Positions 7,446 to 15,772 of a stretch of 49,250 nt of DNA are shown piece after piece. The position numbers and the translations under genes were made by a program. The first letter of the stretch is position 1, and each line of letters starts with the position of its first letter. Origin of the DNA: Blastococcus sp. TF02A-26 (GTDB lineage: Bacteria; Actinomycetota; Actinomycetes; Mycobacteriales; Geodermatophilaceae); contig NZ_QOHG01000028.1 of the NCBI RefSeq assembly GCF_003319125.1, positions 1-49,250 of the forward strand. The letters run 5' to 3'. The notes under the pieces were generated by a model. That model ran no database searches, was not told where the DNA came from, and saw only the letters and a list, made by a program, of their open reading frames with translations.

Positions 7446-8498
7446 TCAGCCACCGATCGCGGACATGGGGCGGGTGGGCTGCAGGAAGCTGGGGTCGTCG
7501 ATGCCGTGGCCGGGCAGCTTGCCGAGGGTGGCGATCCGCCAGCGGTCGGCGATCTCCGCGTCCGAGGCGCCCGACCGCAGCGCCGTCCGCAGATCGGACT
7601 CCTCGCGGGCGAACAGGCAGTTGCGGATCTGGCCGTCGGCGGTGAGCCGCGTGCGGTCGCAGGTGCCGCAGAACGAGCGGGTGACCGAGGCGATGATGCC
7701 GACCGTGGCCGGCCCCCCGTCGACCAGCCACCGCTCGGCGGGGGCCGAACCGCGCTCCTCGGTGTCGGGCGTGAGGGTGTGCGCGGCCGACAGGCGCTCG
7801 AGGATGTCCTCGGCGGTGACCATCCGGCCGCGCGTCCAGGCATGGTGGGCGTCGAGCGGCATCTGCTCGATGAACCGCAGCTGGTAGCCGTGCTCGAGGC
7901 AGAAGTCGAGCAGCGGGACGGCGTCGACGTCGTTGATGCCGTGCAGGAGCACCGCGTTCACCTTGACCGGGGTCAGCCCGGCGGCCTGGGCGGCGGCGAG
8001 CCCGGCGAGGACGTCGTCGAGCCGGTCGCGGTGGGTGAGCTGCTGGAACCGGCCGCGGTCGAGGGTGTCGAGGCTGACGTTGATCCGGTCCAGCCCGGCG
8101 TCGGCCAGCGCCGGGGCGATGCGGGAGAGGCCGATCGCGTTGGTGGTGAGGCTGACCTCGGGGCGCGGGGACAGCGCGGTGGCCGCGGCGACGATGCCCG
8201 GCAGGCCGGGGCGCAGGAGCGGCTCGCCGCCGGTGAAGCGCACCTCGCGGATGCCCAGCAGCTCGACGCCGATGCGCACCAGCCGGCCGATCTCCTCGTC
8301 GGTCAGCACCTCGACCTTGGGCAGCCAGTCCAGCCCCTCGGGGGGCATGCAGTACGTGCAGCGCAGGTTGCACCGGTCGGTCAGCGAGACCCGCAGGTCG
8401 GTGGCGGTCCGGCCGTAGCGGTCGACCAGTCCGCCGGTGCCCGGCGCCGGGTCGGCGCGGCGCAGCACCGGGTCCGGGAGCGGGCTCGACGTGGTCAT
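7446..8498 (-). CDS. moaA: GTP 3',8-cyclase MoaA
   Basis: A 350-residue radical SAM enzyme for the first step of molybdenum cofactor synthesis (GTP to 3',8-cyclo-7,8-dihydro-GTP). The radical SAM cluster is DRCNLRCTYCMPPEG (Cys43, Cys47, Cys50), followed by VRFTGGEPLLR. The second 4Fe-4S cluster is provided by CGTCDRTRLTADGQIRNC near the C-terminus. The chain ends in Gly-Gly (PMSAIGG), a MoaA hallmark. The start ATG at 8498 was chosen because upstream sequence is low-complexity antisense of the MFS gene. moaC, the partner for the next step, is not in this window. Confidence 0.95.
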   Translation of the reverse strand: MTTSSPLPDPVLRRADPAPGTGGLVDRYGRTATDLRVSLTDRCNLRCTYCMPPEGLDWLPKVEVLTDEEIGRLVRIGVELLGIREVRFTGGEPLLRPGLPGIVAAATALSPRPEVSLTTNAIGLSRIAPALADAGLDRINVSLDTLDRGRFQQLTHRDRLDDVLAGLAAAQAAGLTPVKVNAVLLHGINDVDAVPLLDFCLEHGYQLRFIEQMPLDAHHAWTRGRMVTAEDILERLSAAHTLTPDTEERGSAPAERWLVDGGPATVGIIASVTRSFCGTCDRTRLTADGQIRNCLFAREESDLRTALRSGASDAEIADRWRIATLGKLPGHGIDDPSFLQPTRPMSAIGG

Positions 8499-8615
8499 GA
8501 GCCCGAATGTAGTGCGGAAACGGGGTGACGGCGTTGCTACCGTCGCAGGGTCACCCGAGAGCCCGGCGGGACCCATCCCGCACTCGCCTGTGGCCAGGAA
8601 GCGCGAGAGTTCCCC

Positions 8616-9872
8616 GTGTCGTCCCGCACCGTCTTCAGCCCCTACGCCCGGCTGTTCACCGTCCCGGGCAGCCGAGCGTTCGCCTTCGCCGGCTGGCTCG
8701 GCCGCATCCCCGCCTCCACGCTGGGGCTGGGCACCGTCCTGCTCGTCGAGGGCGAGACCGGCAGCTACGGCCTCGCCGGCGCGGTCTCCGGCACCCTCGC
8801 CGCCGCCTTCGCGCTCGCCTCCCCGCTCTGGGCCCGGGTCGTCGACCGGCGCGGCCAGGGCACCGTGCTGCGCGTGGCGATGGTCGCCCTCACCGTCACC
8901 GGACTGGCCTTCGTCACCGCGGTCGTCGCCGAGACGCCGCAGTGGGTCTGGTTCGCCCTCGCCGCCGCCACGGGCGCGGCCTCGCCGAACATCGGCTCGC
9001 TGGTCCGCGCGCGCTGGGCGCACGCGCTGCCCGAGGCCGACCAGCGGCAGACGGCGTTCGCCTTCGAGTCCGTCGTCGACGAGGTCGTCTTCGTCGTCGG
9101 GCCGCCGCTGGTCACCGTGCTGGCCTCCCTGGTCACGCCGCCGGCCGGCTTCCTCACCGGCCTGGTCGCCGGGGTGCTCGGCGGATGGGCCCTCGGCGGC
9201 ATGCGCGCCAGCCAGCCGCCGGCCGAGCCCGGCCGCACCGACGGCGTCCGGCGGCGGTCGGGGATCCTCATCGCGCCCGTGGTCGTGGTCGCCATCTCCT
9301 CGCTCGGCGTCGGCATCACCTTCGGCGCGATCGACGTGGTCGTCGTCGCCTTCGCCGAGGACGAGGGCTCCCCGACCTCGGCCGGGCTGGTGCTGGCGCT
9401 GTTCGCCGCCGGCAGCCTCATCGCCGGCCTCGTCTACGGCATCCTCCGGCTGCCCGGCACGCTGGCCGCCCGGTTCGTCGTCTGCTCGGTGCTCTTCGGC
9501 GTCGCCGCGCAGCTGCTGTTCGTCGTGGGCTCGCTGTCGCTGCTGATGCCCGCGGCGTTCCTGGGCGGCATGGCGATCGCGCCGACGCTGGTGTCGGGCG
9601 TCTCGCTGGTCGAGTCGCGGGTGCCGCGCGGCAGCCTGACCGAGGCGCTGACCTGGACGACGGCCGGGATCATCGGCGGCGTCACGCTCGGCGCCGCACT
9701 CGCCGGCGCGGCCGTGGACGCGTGGGGTGCGCAGGACGCGTTCGCCGTGCCGGCGCTGGCGGCCGCGCTGGGCGGCGTCCTGGCGCTGGCCGGTTCGCCG
9801 TGGCTCCGGGCGCCGGCCGACGTGCCCGACGCCGCACCGGCCCGGCCGGTTGAGCACGAGACCGCGGGGTAG
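8616..9872 (+). CDS. MFS transporter
   Basis: A 418-residue membrane protein with about 12 hydrophobic segments, starting at the GTG at 8616. The N-half motif SPLWARVVDRRGQG fits the MFS loop 2-3 consensus (GxLaDrxGrr), and the pseudo-repeat is seen in the C-half. Genes of this type are usually annotated as drug or sugar exporters; no substrate can be assigned. The segment FESVVDEVVFVVGPPLVTVL is typical of the DHA-like group. It is divergent from moaA with a 117-bp gap. Confidence 0.85.
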   Translation: MSSRTVFSPYARLFTVPGSRAFAFAGWLGRIPASTLGLGTVLLVEGETGSYGLAGAVSGTLAAAFALASPLWARVVDRRGQGTVLRVAMVALTVTGLAFVTAVVAETPQWVWFALAAATGAASPNIGSLVRARWAHALPEADQRQTAFAFESVVDEVVFVVGPPLVTVLASLVTPPAGFLTGLVAGVLGGWALGGMRASQPPAEPGRTDGVRRRSGILIAPVVVVAISSLGVGITFGAIDVVVVAFAEDEGSPTSAGLVLALFAAGSLIAGLVYGILRLPGTLAARFVVCSVLFGVAAQLLFVVGSLSLLMPAAFLGGMAIAPTLVSGVSLVESRVPRGSLTEALTWTTAGIIGGVTLGAALAGAAVDAWGAQDAFAVPALAAALGGVLALAGSPWLRAPADVPDAAPARPVEHETAG

Positions 9873-9940
9873 CGGATCTGCCGGAAGGACGCGCGCGACC
9901 GGGTGTCGCGCGCTCCACCGCGATCCTGAGAGGACCCCCT

Positions 9941-10780
9941 GTGGCAACCGTGCCCACCATCACCCTGAACAACGGCGTCGAGATCCCCCAGCTGGGCTTC
10001 GGCGTCTACCAGATCCCGCCGGAGGACACCGCCGAGGCGGTCGGTGCCGCGCTGGAGATCGGCTACCGGCACATCGACACCGCCGAGATGTACGGCAACG
10101 AGAAGGGCGTCGGCGAGGCCGTCCGGAACTCGGGCATCCCGCGCGACGAGATCTTCGTGACCAGCAAGCTGAACAACGGCTTCCACCGCCGCGACGACGC
10201 CCTGCGCGCCTTCGACCAGACGCTGGCCGACCTGGGCCTCGAGACCCTGGACCTGTTCCTGATCCACTGGCCGCTGCCCACCATCGACGTCGACTACGTG
10301 GAGACGTGGAAGGCGATGGAGGAGATCTACCGCAGCGGGCGCTGCCGGTCGATCGGCGTCTCCAACTTCAACGCCCACCACCTGCGCCGGCTGTTCGCCG
10401 AGACCGAGATCCGGCCGGCGGTGAACCAGATCGAGATCCACCCCTACCTGGCGCAGGACGAGCTGCGGGCCTTCGACGCCGACCACGAGATCGTCACCGA
10501 GGCCTGGTCGCCCATCGCCCAGGGCAAGGTGCTCGACGACCCGGCGGTCGTGCGGGTGGCCGAGCGCTACTCGAAGACCCCGGCGCAGGTCGTGCTCCGC
10601 TGGCACATCCAGCGCGGCGACGTCGTCTTCCCCAAGTCGGTGACCCGCAGCCGCATGGAGGAGAACTTCGCGCTCTTCGACTTCGAGCTCGACGGCGACT
10701 CGATGGGCGACCTCTCGGCGCTGGACCGCAACGAGCGCACCGGCCCCGACCCGGACACGTTCGCCTACATCCCCCGCTGA
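9941..10780 (+). CDS. Aldo/keto reductase (AKR5-like, 2,5-diketo-gluconate reductase type)
   Basis: A 279-residue NADPH-dependent reductase with a complete catalytic tetrad: Asp46 and Tyr51 in HIDTAEMYGNEKGVG, Lys76 in FVTSKLNN and His109 in LFLIHWPLP. The cofactor-end motif is VVFPKSVTRSRMEENFALFD. The opening VPTITLNNGVEIPQLGFGVY is the AKR family signature. The start GTG at 9941 has a GAGAGGA Shine-Dalgarno sequence about 9 bp upstream. The natural substrate is unknown; relatives reduce diketo-gluconate, methylglyoxal and other aldehydes. It ends in a very strong bidirectional hairpin. Confidence 0.92.
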   Translation: MATVPTITLNNGVEIPQLGFGVYQIPPEDTAEAVGAALEIGYRHIDTAEMYGNEKGVGEAVRNSGIPRDEIFVTSKLNNGFHRRDDALRAFDQTLADLGLETLDLFLIHWPLPTIDVDYVETWKAMEEIYRSGRCRSIGVSNFNAHHLRRLFAETEIRPAVNQIEIHPYLAQDELRAFDADHEIVTEAWSPIAQGKVLDDPAVVRVAERYSKTPAQVVLRWHIQRGDVVFPKSVTRSRMEENFALFDFELDGDSMGDLSALDRNERTGPDPDTFAYIPR

Positions 10781-10787
10781 CGCGCGC

Positions 10788-10826
10788 GGAGGGGATTCGT
10801 CGGCGTGACGCCGACGAATCCCCTCC
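10788..10826. terminator. Bidirectional hairpin terminator between convergent genes
   Basis: Two perfect 19-bp arms (10788-10806 and 10808-10826) with a one-base centre. It lies between the stop of the aldo/keto reductase gene and the end of the minus-strand lipoprotein gene. No U-tract follows, as is usual for high-GC actinobacterial terminators. Confidence 0.85.
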
Positions 10827-10828
10827 GG

Positions 10829-12250
10829 CTACACCGACGTGCTGTCCAGGACGGCGCCGGATGCGTCGTAGGCGGTCGCGGTCATCGACCAGAAGACGTA
10901 CGGCGGGGTCGACGACGTCGCCGGAGGCGGGAGGTCGGGGAGGAACATGCCCCAGACCCGCTCGCCCGGGCGCGGCCCGACATCGGAGAGCACCGCCTCG
11001 TGGGTGCTCCCGTCCGGGGCGGTGACGGTGACCCGAGCGGTCCCTGGCGGGGCGACACCTCCCACGATCGGCCCACCTGGGTGGATGGCGACCTCGCCCA
11101 CCGGCGGAGGCGGACCGAGGGTGCCGCCGCCTCCGCCGCCGCCGATGTCCATGTAGCAGGCCGACCACTCCTCCTGGCCGCTCAGCGAGTGGGCGTACAC
11201 CGCGAATCCCCACCGGTGGTCACCCTCGACGCCGCTCACGAATCCGCTGTCCGCACCGCAGCCGGCCTCCGCGCGCGTCGGCGGGCGCTCGAGGAGCTGT
11301 CGGCGGGTGGCGTCGAACTCCGCCCAGGTGCCCACGCGCAGGGCCCGGACCACCTGATCGACCAGGTCGGCGCCCTGGCCGGCCCGGTCCAGGGTCGCGA
11401 TGACCGCGAGGACCAGGCCGTCCTCTGCCCAGACCCGTCCCGGCGCCTCCGGACCGCCCAGGTAGGTCCCCCGCAGGACGCCGGCGGATCCCGGCGCGCC
11501 ACGGACCGTCGTCCCCGTCGCGTCGTCGGCCCAGAACCCCCACAGCGCCGCGAGACGGGGATCGGCCTGGACCGCGACGACGGACACCCACGTGGTCTCG
11601 CCCAGCAGGAACACGTGCTGACCAGGCCCGCCCGGGCCATCGGGCGGGCCGCCGGCGATCAGCGGCTCCAGCCCGGCCGGGACGGCGTCCGGCGCGACCG
11701 TCGCCGTGGGCGACTCGAAGTCAGCCCCCCGCGCCGCCTCGACCAGCTCGTCGTCGTCGATCCCCCGACCGACGACGAACTCCACGTAGTCGTTGCTCTG
11801 GATGACCACCCAGGTCCGGTCCCCGTCTGCGACCACCGCGCCGGTGCGTCCGCCGATGTCGACCTGCTGCCCGGGTGCCTCGTACCGCGGACCCCCGATC
11901 TGGGCCGACCCCGAGCTCGTCCCGACCAGCAGGACCGGCCCGTCGAGGGTGTCGGTCAGCGCGGGGTCGCCGTAGAGGGTGGCGCGGAAGGGCTCGTAGC
12001 CGGCGTCGGGAGCCTGGTACGAGAACTCGGTGAGAAGCAGCCCGTCCGGCACCCGGTCGAGGAGGACGGGAGCGTCGAGGGGGAGGGGGTCGACGACGAG
12101 CTCGTCTCCTCCGGCCCCCGGGCGGTCCGGGCCGACGCCCGCTGTCGGCGCGGGTGCGGCGGCGTCGTCCCCGGTCTCGGCGCAGCCGGTCACGCCGGCG
12201 GCCAGCACGGCGGCCAGCAGCGCCGTCCGCACCCGTCCGCGCGAGGTCAC
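10829..12250 (-). CDS. Predicted lipoprotein of unknown function
   Basis: A 473-residue protein starting at the GTG at 12250. The N-terminus has a basic stretch, a hydrophobic helix (LLAAVLAAGVTGC) and a lipobox ending VTGC, then an Asp/Ala/Pro-rich linker. The rest is secreted, acidic and rich in Gly and Val, with blocks such as DRTWVVIQSNDYVEFVVGRG and HVFLLGETTWVSVVAVQADP. The C-terminus carries a Gly run (DIGGGGGGGTLG) and RVTVTAPDGSTHEAVL. No known domain is recognised. It is the last gene before the 10788-10826 hairpin. Confidence 0.8.
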   Translation of the reverse strand: MTSRGRVRTALLAAVLAAGVTGCAETGDDAAAPAPTAGVGPDRPGAGGDELVVDPLPLDAPVLLDRVPDGLLLTEFSYQAPDAGYEPFRATLYGDPALTDTLDGPVLLVGTSSGSAQIGGPRYEAPGQQVDIGGRTGAVVADGDRTWVVIQSNDYVEFVVGRGIDDDELVEAARGADFESPTATVAPDAVPAGLEPLIAGGPPDGPGGPGQHVFLLGETTWVSVVAVQADPRLAALWGFWADDATGTTVRGAPGSAGVLRGTYLGGPEAPGRVWAEDGLVLAVIATLDRAGQGADLVDQVVRALRVGTWAEFDATRRQLLERPPTRAEAGCGADSGFVSGVEGDHRWGFAVYAHSLSGQEEWSACYMDIGGGGGGGTLGPPPPVGEVAIHPGGPIVGGVAPPGTARVTVTAPDGSTHEAVLSDVGPRPGERVWGMFLPDLPPPATSSTPPYVFWSMTATAYDASGAVLDSTSV

Positions 12251-12292
12251 GCGCGCATGCTCTCGCTCCCCGCAGGCGGGGGGAACCCCACC

Positions 12293-12331
12293 GGAGTCGC
12301 TCGGTGTCGAAAAGCGACACGGAGCGACTCC
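12293..12331. terminator. GGAGTCGC-type hairpin after the DUF3097 gene
   Basis: Arms 12293-12309 and 12315-12331 (17 bp, one mismatch) around AAAAG. The arm begins GGAGTCGCTC and belongs to the shared hairpin family seen at 17901, 27239 and 49086. It starts three bases beyond the stop of the minus-strand DUF3097 gene. Confidence 0.8.
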
Positions 12332-12333
12332 GC

Positions 12334-13143
12334 TCAGTCGGTCGTGACGAAGTCGATCAGTTCCTCGACGCGGCCGATCAGCGCCGGCTCGAGGTCGGTC
12401 CAGGTGCGCACGCGGGCCAGGATGCGCTGCGCCCACACGTAGCCGGTGTCGTCCTCCCAGCCGAGCCGGCGGCACACGCCGGTCTTCCAGTCCTCGCCCT
12501 TCGGGACGGTCGGCCAGGCCCTGATCCCGACCACCGACGGCTTGACGGCCTGCCAGATGTCGATGAACGGGTGCCCGACGACGAGCGCGTGGTCGCCGGT
12601 GATCTGGGCCGCGATCCGGGACTCCTTGGAGCCCGTCACCAGGTGGTCGACGAGCACACCCAGCCGGCGCCCGGACGACGGGCGGAAGTCGCGGACGATC
12701 CCCGGCAGGTCGTCGACGCCGTGCAGCGGTTCCACGACGACGCCCTCGATGCGCAGGTCGTGGCCCCACACCTTCTCGACCAGCTCGGCGTCGTGCTTGC
12801 CCTCGACGTAGATCCGGCCCTCGCGGGCGACCCGGGCCCGGGCACCGACGACGTAGGTGGACCCGGAGGCGCTGCGCTGCGGCCCGGACGGCGCGTTGAC
12901 CTTCGGCCGCACGAGGACGACGGGGCGGCCGTCGACCCAGAAACCCGGGCCGAGCGGGTAGGCGCGCACCTTGCCGAACCGGTCCTCGAGGTGGACGACG
13001 TCCTTCTCGCAACGGACCACCGCGCCGACGAACCCCGAGCTGGGGTCCTCGACGACGAGGTCGCGCTCGGCCTCGACCTCCGGGGAGGCCTTCTTGACCG
13101 TCCGCGGGTGGACCAGGTTGTCGTAGGGGGAGCGAGGTGGCAC
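12334..13143 (-). CDS. DUF3097 family protein
   Basis: A 269-residue actinobacterial conserved protein. The core IYVEGKHDAELVEKVWGHDL with LVDHLVTGSKESRIA resembles a TOPRIM-like fold (conserved Glu, then a DxH-like segment), which is why DUF3097 proteins are sometimes linked to nucleic-acid enzymes. Other conserved blocks are FVGAVVRCEKDVVHLEDRFG, ALVVGHPFIDIWQAVKP and GEDWKTGVCRRLGWED. No signal peptide is present. The start ATG at 13143 precedes PPRSPYDNLVHPRTVKKA. The biochemical function is not known. Confidence 0.88.
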   Translation of the reverse strand: MPPRSPYDNLVHPRTVKKASPEVEAERDLVVEDPSSGFVGAVVRCEKDVVHLEDRFGKVRAYPLGPGFWVDGRPVVLVRPKVNAPSGPQRSASGSTYVVGARARVAREGRIYVEGKHDAELVEKVWGHDLRIEGVVVEPLHGVDDLPGIVRDFRPSSGRRLGVLVDHLVTGSKESRIAAQITGDHALVVGHPFIDIWQAVKPSVVGIRAWPTVPKGEDWKTGVCRRLGWEDDTGYVWAQRILARVRTWTDLEPALIGRVEELIDFVTTD

Positions 13144-13480
13144 GTCCCGAGTGTGTGCACGACGGGCTGCGCCCCCGCGCAGACGCGCCGAGGGGTGAGC
13201 TGCGACACGCCCGAGCGGCGCCGTTACGACGGAGAGTGACCGGAACTACTGCGTCTCGCCGTGGGGTCCGGTGTAGGCGCCTGCGTCCTGGCGGACCCCG
13301 TCCCGGCCTGCGGATTCGTCCGTGGCGGGCGGTCGGATGGCGCACCACGCACGTCCTGCCCACCGCGGCGGATCGTCCGTCCCCGGGCGTGTCGGATCGG
13401 GCCGGATCGTTTCGGCGGGAGCGTGCCGGTCACCCATCCAGGTGACCGTGACACCTGCTCAGATGGGAGCTGCAACGACC
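13144..13480. other. Divergent intergenic region, no gene recognised
   Basis: A 337-bp gap between two divergent genes. Minor frames on both strands have no recognisable domain and poor codon character. The gap must hold both promoters; GATCGTTTCGG near 13407 is a possible -35-like GTTT but no matching -10 was convincing. GGGAGC about 10 bp before 13481 supports the downstream ATG. Confidence 0.5.
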
Positions 13481-14335
13481 ATGATCGGCACCGAGAGCAT
13501 CAGCCGAGTGATCGGCCAGGACGTCTACGACGAGACCGGCAGCAAGATCGGGTCGGCGTCCGAGGTCTACCTCGACGACGAGACCGGTCAGCCGGAGTGG
13601 GTCACCGTCCGCACCGGTCTGTTCGGCACGAAGGAGTCCTTCGTCCCGATCCGGAACGCGGACCTCACCAACGACGGCGTCCGCGTACCGGTCAGCAAGG
13701 ACCGCGTGAAGGACGCCCCGAAGATCGACACCGACGGCCACCTCTCCCCGCAGGAGGAGCAGGAGCTGTACCGGTACTACGGCCTGGGTGACTCCTCGGG
13801 GCAGCAGTACGCCACCACGGACACCACCCAGTCGACGACCGGCATGGCCACCACCGGCATGGCGACCACCGGCATGACCGACACCACGAACACGCACGGC
13901 ACGGTCGGTCACGACACCTCCGGCCCGACCACCGACAACGCCATGACCCGCTCCGAGGAGCACCTGTCGGTCGGCACCCGCAACGAGGAGATCGGGCGCG
14001 CCCGTCTCCGCAAGTACGTCGTCTCGGAGAACGTCACCGAGACGGTGCCGGTCTCCCGCGAGGAGGTGCGGCTCGAGCGCGAGCCCATCACCGACGCCAA
14101 CATCGGCAACGCGATGGACGGCCCGGCGATCTCCGAGGAGGAGCACGAGGTCACGCTGCACGCCGAGCGTCCCGTCGTGCAGAAGGAGGCCGTGCCGGTC
14201 GAGCGGGTCCGCCTGGACAAGCAGACCGTGACGGACCAGGAGACGGTCACCGACACCGTCCGCAAGGAGCAGATCGAGATGGAGGGTGCCGAGGGCACCG
14301 CTCTCGACCGCGACCGGGACGGCCGCATCGGCTGA
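13481..14335 (+). CDS. PRC-barrel and DUF2382 (YsnF/AvaK-like) stress protein
   Basis: A 284-residue protein. Residues 1-85 form a PRC-barrel (VIGQDVYDETGSKIGSASEV, VRTGLFGTKESFVPI). A Gln/Thr-rich linker contains three near-copies of TTGMA/T, giving a short in-frame DNA repeat around 13835-13880. The C-terminal DUF2382 domain (LRKYVVSENVTETVPVSREE and VEVRLDK-like VERVRLDKQTVTDQETVTD) is acidic and found in actinobacterial and deinococcal stress-inducible proteins. The ATG at 13481 has GGGAGC 10 bp upstream; an in-frame ATG at 13463 is possible. Precise role unknown. Confidence 0.88.
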   Translation: MIGTESISRVIGQDVYDETGSKIGSASEVYLDDETGQPEWVTVRTGLFGTKESFVPIRNADLTNDGVRVPVSKDRVKDAPKIDTDGHLSPQEEQELYRYYGLGDSSGQQYATTDTTQSTTGMATTGMATTGMTDTTNTHGTVGHDTSGPTTDNAMTRSEEHLSVGTRNEEIGRARLRKYVVSENVTETVPVSREEVRLEREPITDANIGNAMDGPAISEEEHEVTLHAERPVVQKEAVPVERVRLDKQTVTDQETVTDTVRKEQIEMEGAEGTALDRDRDGRIG

Positions 14336-14352
14336 CCTGCTCCACGAGCCCG

Positions 14353-14434
14353 GCGACGGCCGGGCCCCACACGGCGGTGGCCGGCCGAGTACACGCTCCG
14401 GCCGGCCATCTGCCGTGTGGGGCCCGGCCGTCGC
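14353..14434. terminator. Very long bidirectional hairpin
   Basis: Perfect 23-bp outer arms (14353-14375 and 14412-14434) continue, after a small bulge, into an inner 10-bp stem (TGGCCGGCCG and CGGCCGGCCA) around an 11-base loop. It lies between the convergent PRC-barrel and M18 genes. Confidence 0.85.
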
Positions 14435-14450
14435 GGCGCGTCCGGGTGGT

Positions 14451-15722
14451 TCAGTCGGCGAAGCAGGCGGCGAGCGCGCCGATCACGAGCGGGACGTCGA
14501 CGGCGGAGGCGAGCTCCCGGCACGAGTGCATGGCCAGCATCGGCGCGCCGATGTCGACGGTCGGCAGGCCCAGCCGGGTCGCCGTCAGCGGGCCGATGGT
14601 GCTGCCGCAGGGCAGGTCCGCGCGGGAGACGAAGTACTGGACCGGGACCGAGGCCTCCGCGCACCGCTCGGCGAACCAGGCGGCCCCGGCCGCGTCGGTC
14701 GCGTAGGCCTGGTTGGCGTTGACCTTCAGCACCGGACCGCCGCCCAGCTGCGGCCGGTGGGAGGGCTCGTGGCGGTCCGACCGGGTCGGGTGGACGGCGT
14801 GGGCCATGTCGGCCGAGACCAGCCGCGACCGCGCCAGGGCCCGGGGGAGCGCCTGTGCGTCGCCGGGGTCGCTGACGGCGACCAGCCGGGCGACGACGTC
14901 CTCGAGGAAGCTGCCGCGCGCCCCGGACATCGAGCCGCTGCCGACCTCCTCGTGGTCGTTGGCGACCAGCAGCTGGGTGCGCGGCCCGGCCGGCGCCGCG
15001 GCCAGCGCGGTGACGCCGGCGTGGCAGCTGGCCAGGTTGTCCAGCCGCGGCGCGGCCACCCACGAGCCGTCGGCTCCGGCGGTGCCGGCGGGCTGGGTGT
15101 CGGCCAGGACGAGGTCCTGGGCCAGGACGTCGTCGGCGGCCGCACCCACCGCCTCGGCCACCGCGACGGTGAGGCCCTCGACATGGCCCAGGTCCTGCGA
15201 CCACACGGGGACCAGCTCGCGCTGCGGGTCCAGCGTCAGCCCGTCGCGCACGCTCCGGTCCAGGTGGATCGCCAGCGACGGCAGCCGCAGCGGCGCCCCG
15301 GGCAGGCGGACCAGCGCCTGGCGGCCGCCGCGCAGCACGACCCGGCCGGCCACCGTGAGCTCCCGGTCCAGCCAGGTGTGCCACAGGCCGCCGCCGTAGG
15401 GCTCCACGCCGACCAGCCGGTAGCCGGCCTGGCGGACGTCGGAGCGGGGGCGCACGCGAAAGGTCGGCGAGTCGGTGTGCGCCCCGACCATCCGGAGCCC
15501 GACCTCCGCGAGGGGGGAGCTGCCGACGCGGAAGGCGATGAGGCTGCCCTGCCGGACCACGAACCGCTGGTCGCCGGGCGCCAGGTCCCACGCGTCGGAC
15601 TCGGCGAGTTCGCTGAACCCGGCGGTGGTCAGCCGGCGGGCCATCTCGGCGACGGCGTGGAAGGGGCTCGGGGCGGCGTCGACGAAGGCACGCAGGTCGT
15701 CGCCGGTACGCGGATCGGGCAT
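14451..15722 (-). CDS. M18 family aminopeptidase (aspartyl aminopeptidase type)
   Basis: A 423-residue cytosolic metallopeptidase matching the ApeB/DNPEP family in length and motifs. FVDAAPSPFHAVAEMARRL opens the chain. VGAHTDSPTFRVRP (His82, Asp84) supplies zinc ligands. VEPYGGGLWHTWLDRELTVA, VANDHEEVGSGSMSGARGSF (catalytic Glu-Glu) and HSCRELASAVD near the end carry the other metal ligands. It removes N-terminal acidic residues in characterised homologues. The start ATG at 15722 is divergent from the MoxR gene. Confidence 0.93.
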   Translation of the reverse strand: MPDPRTGDDLRAFVDAAPSPFHAVAEMARRLTTAGFSELAESDAWDLAPGDQRFVVRQGSLIAFRVGSSPLAEVGLRMVGAHTDSPTFRVRPRSDVRQAGYRLVGVEPYGGGLWHTWLDRELTVAGRVVLRGGRQALVRLPGAPLRLPSLAIHLDRSVRDGLTLDPQRELVPVWSQDLGHVEGLTVAVAEAVGAAADDVLAQDLVLADTQPAGTAGADGSWVAAPRLDNLASCHAGVTALAAAPAGPRTQLLVANDHEEVGSGSMSGARGSFLEDVVARLVAVSDPGDAQALPRALARSRLVSADMAHAVHPTRSDRHEPSHRPQLGGGPVLKVNANQAYATDAAGAAWFAERCAEASVPVQYFVSRADLPCGSTIGPLTATRLGLPTVDIGAPMLAMHSCRELASAVDVPLVIGALAACFAD

Positions 15723-15772
15723 GGCGACATCGTGCCCTCATGCGGCGCGGACCCGCCGACCCGTGAGGTGGG

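Noticed and set aside
8499-8615. Molybdenum cofactor riboswitch before moaA
   Set aside because: The 117-bp gap to the MFS gene shows no obvious Moco-aptamer pairing; a covariance-model search would settle it.
9434-10606. Minus-strand frame opposite the aldo/keto reductase
   Set aside because: No domain and the opposite strand carries an unambiguous enzyme gene.
13224-13475. A small minus-strand frame in the 13.1-13.5 kb gap
   Set aside because: Arg/Pro/Ser-rich, no ribosome binding site, no recognisable homology, and it overlaps both divergent promoters.
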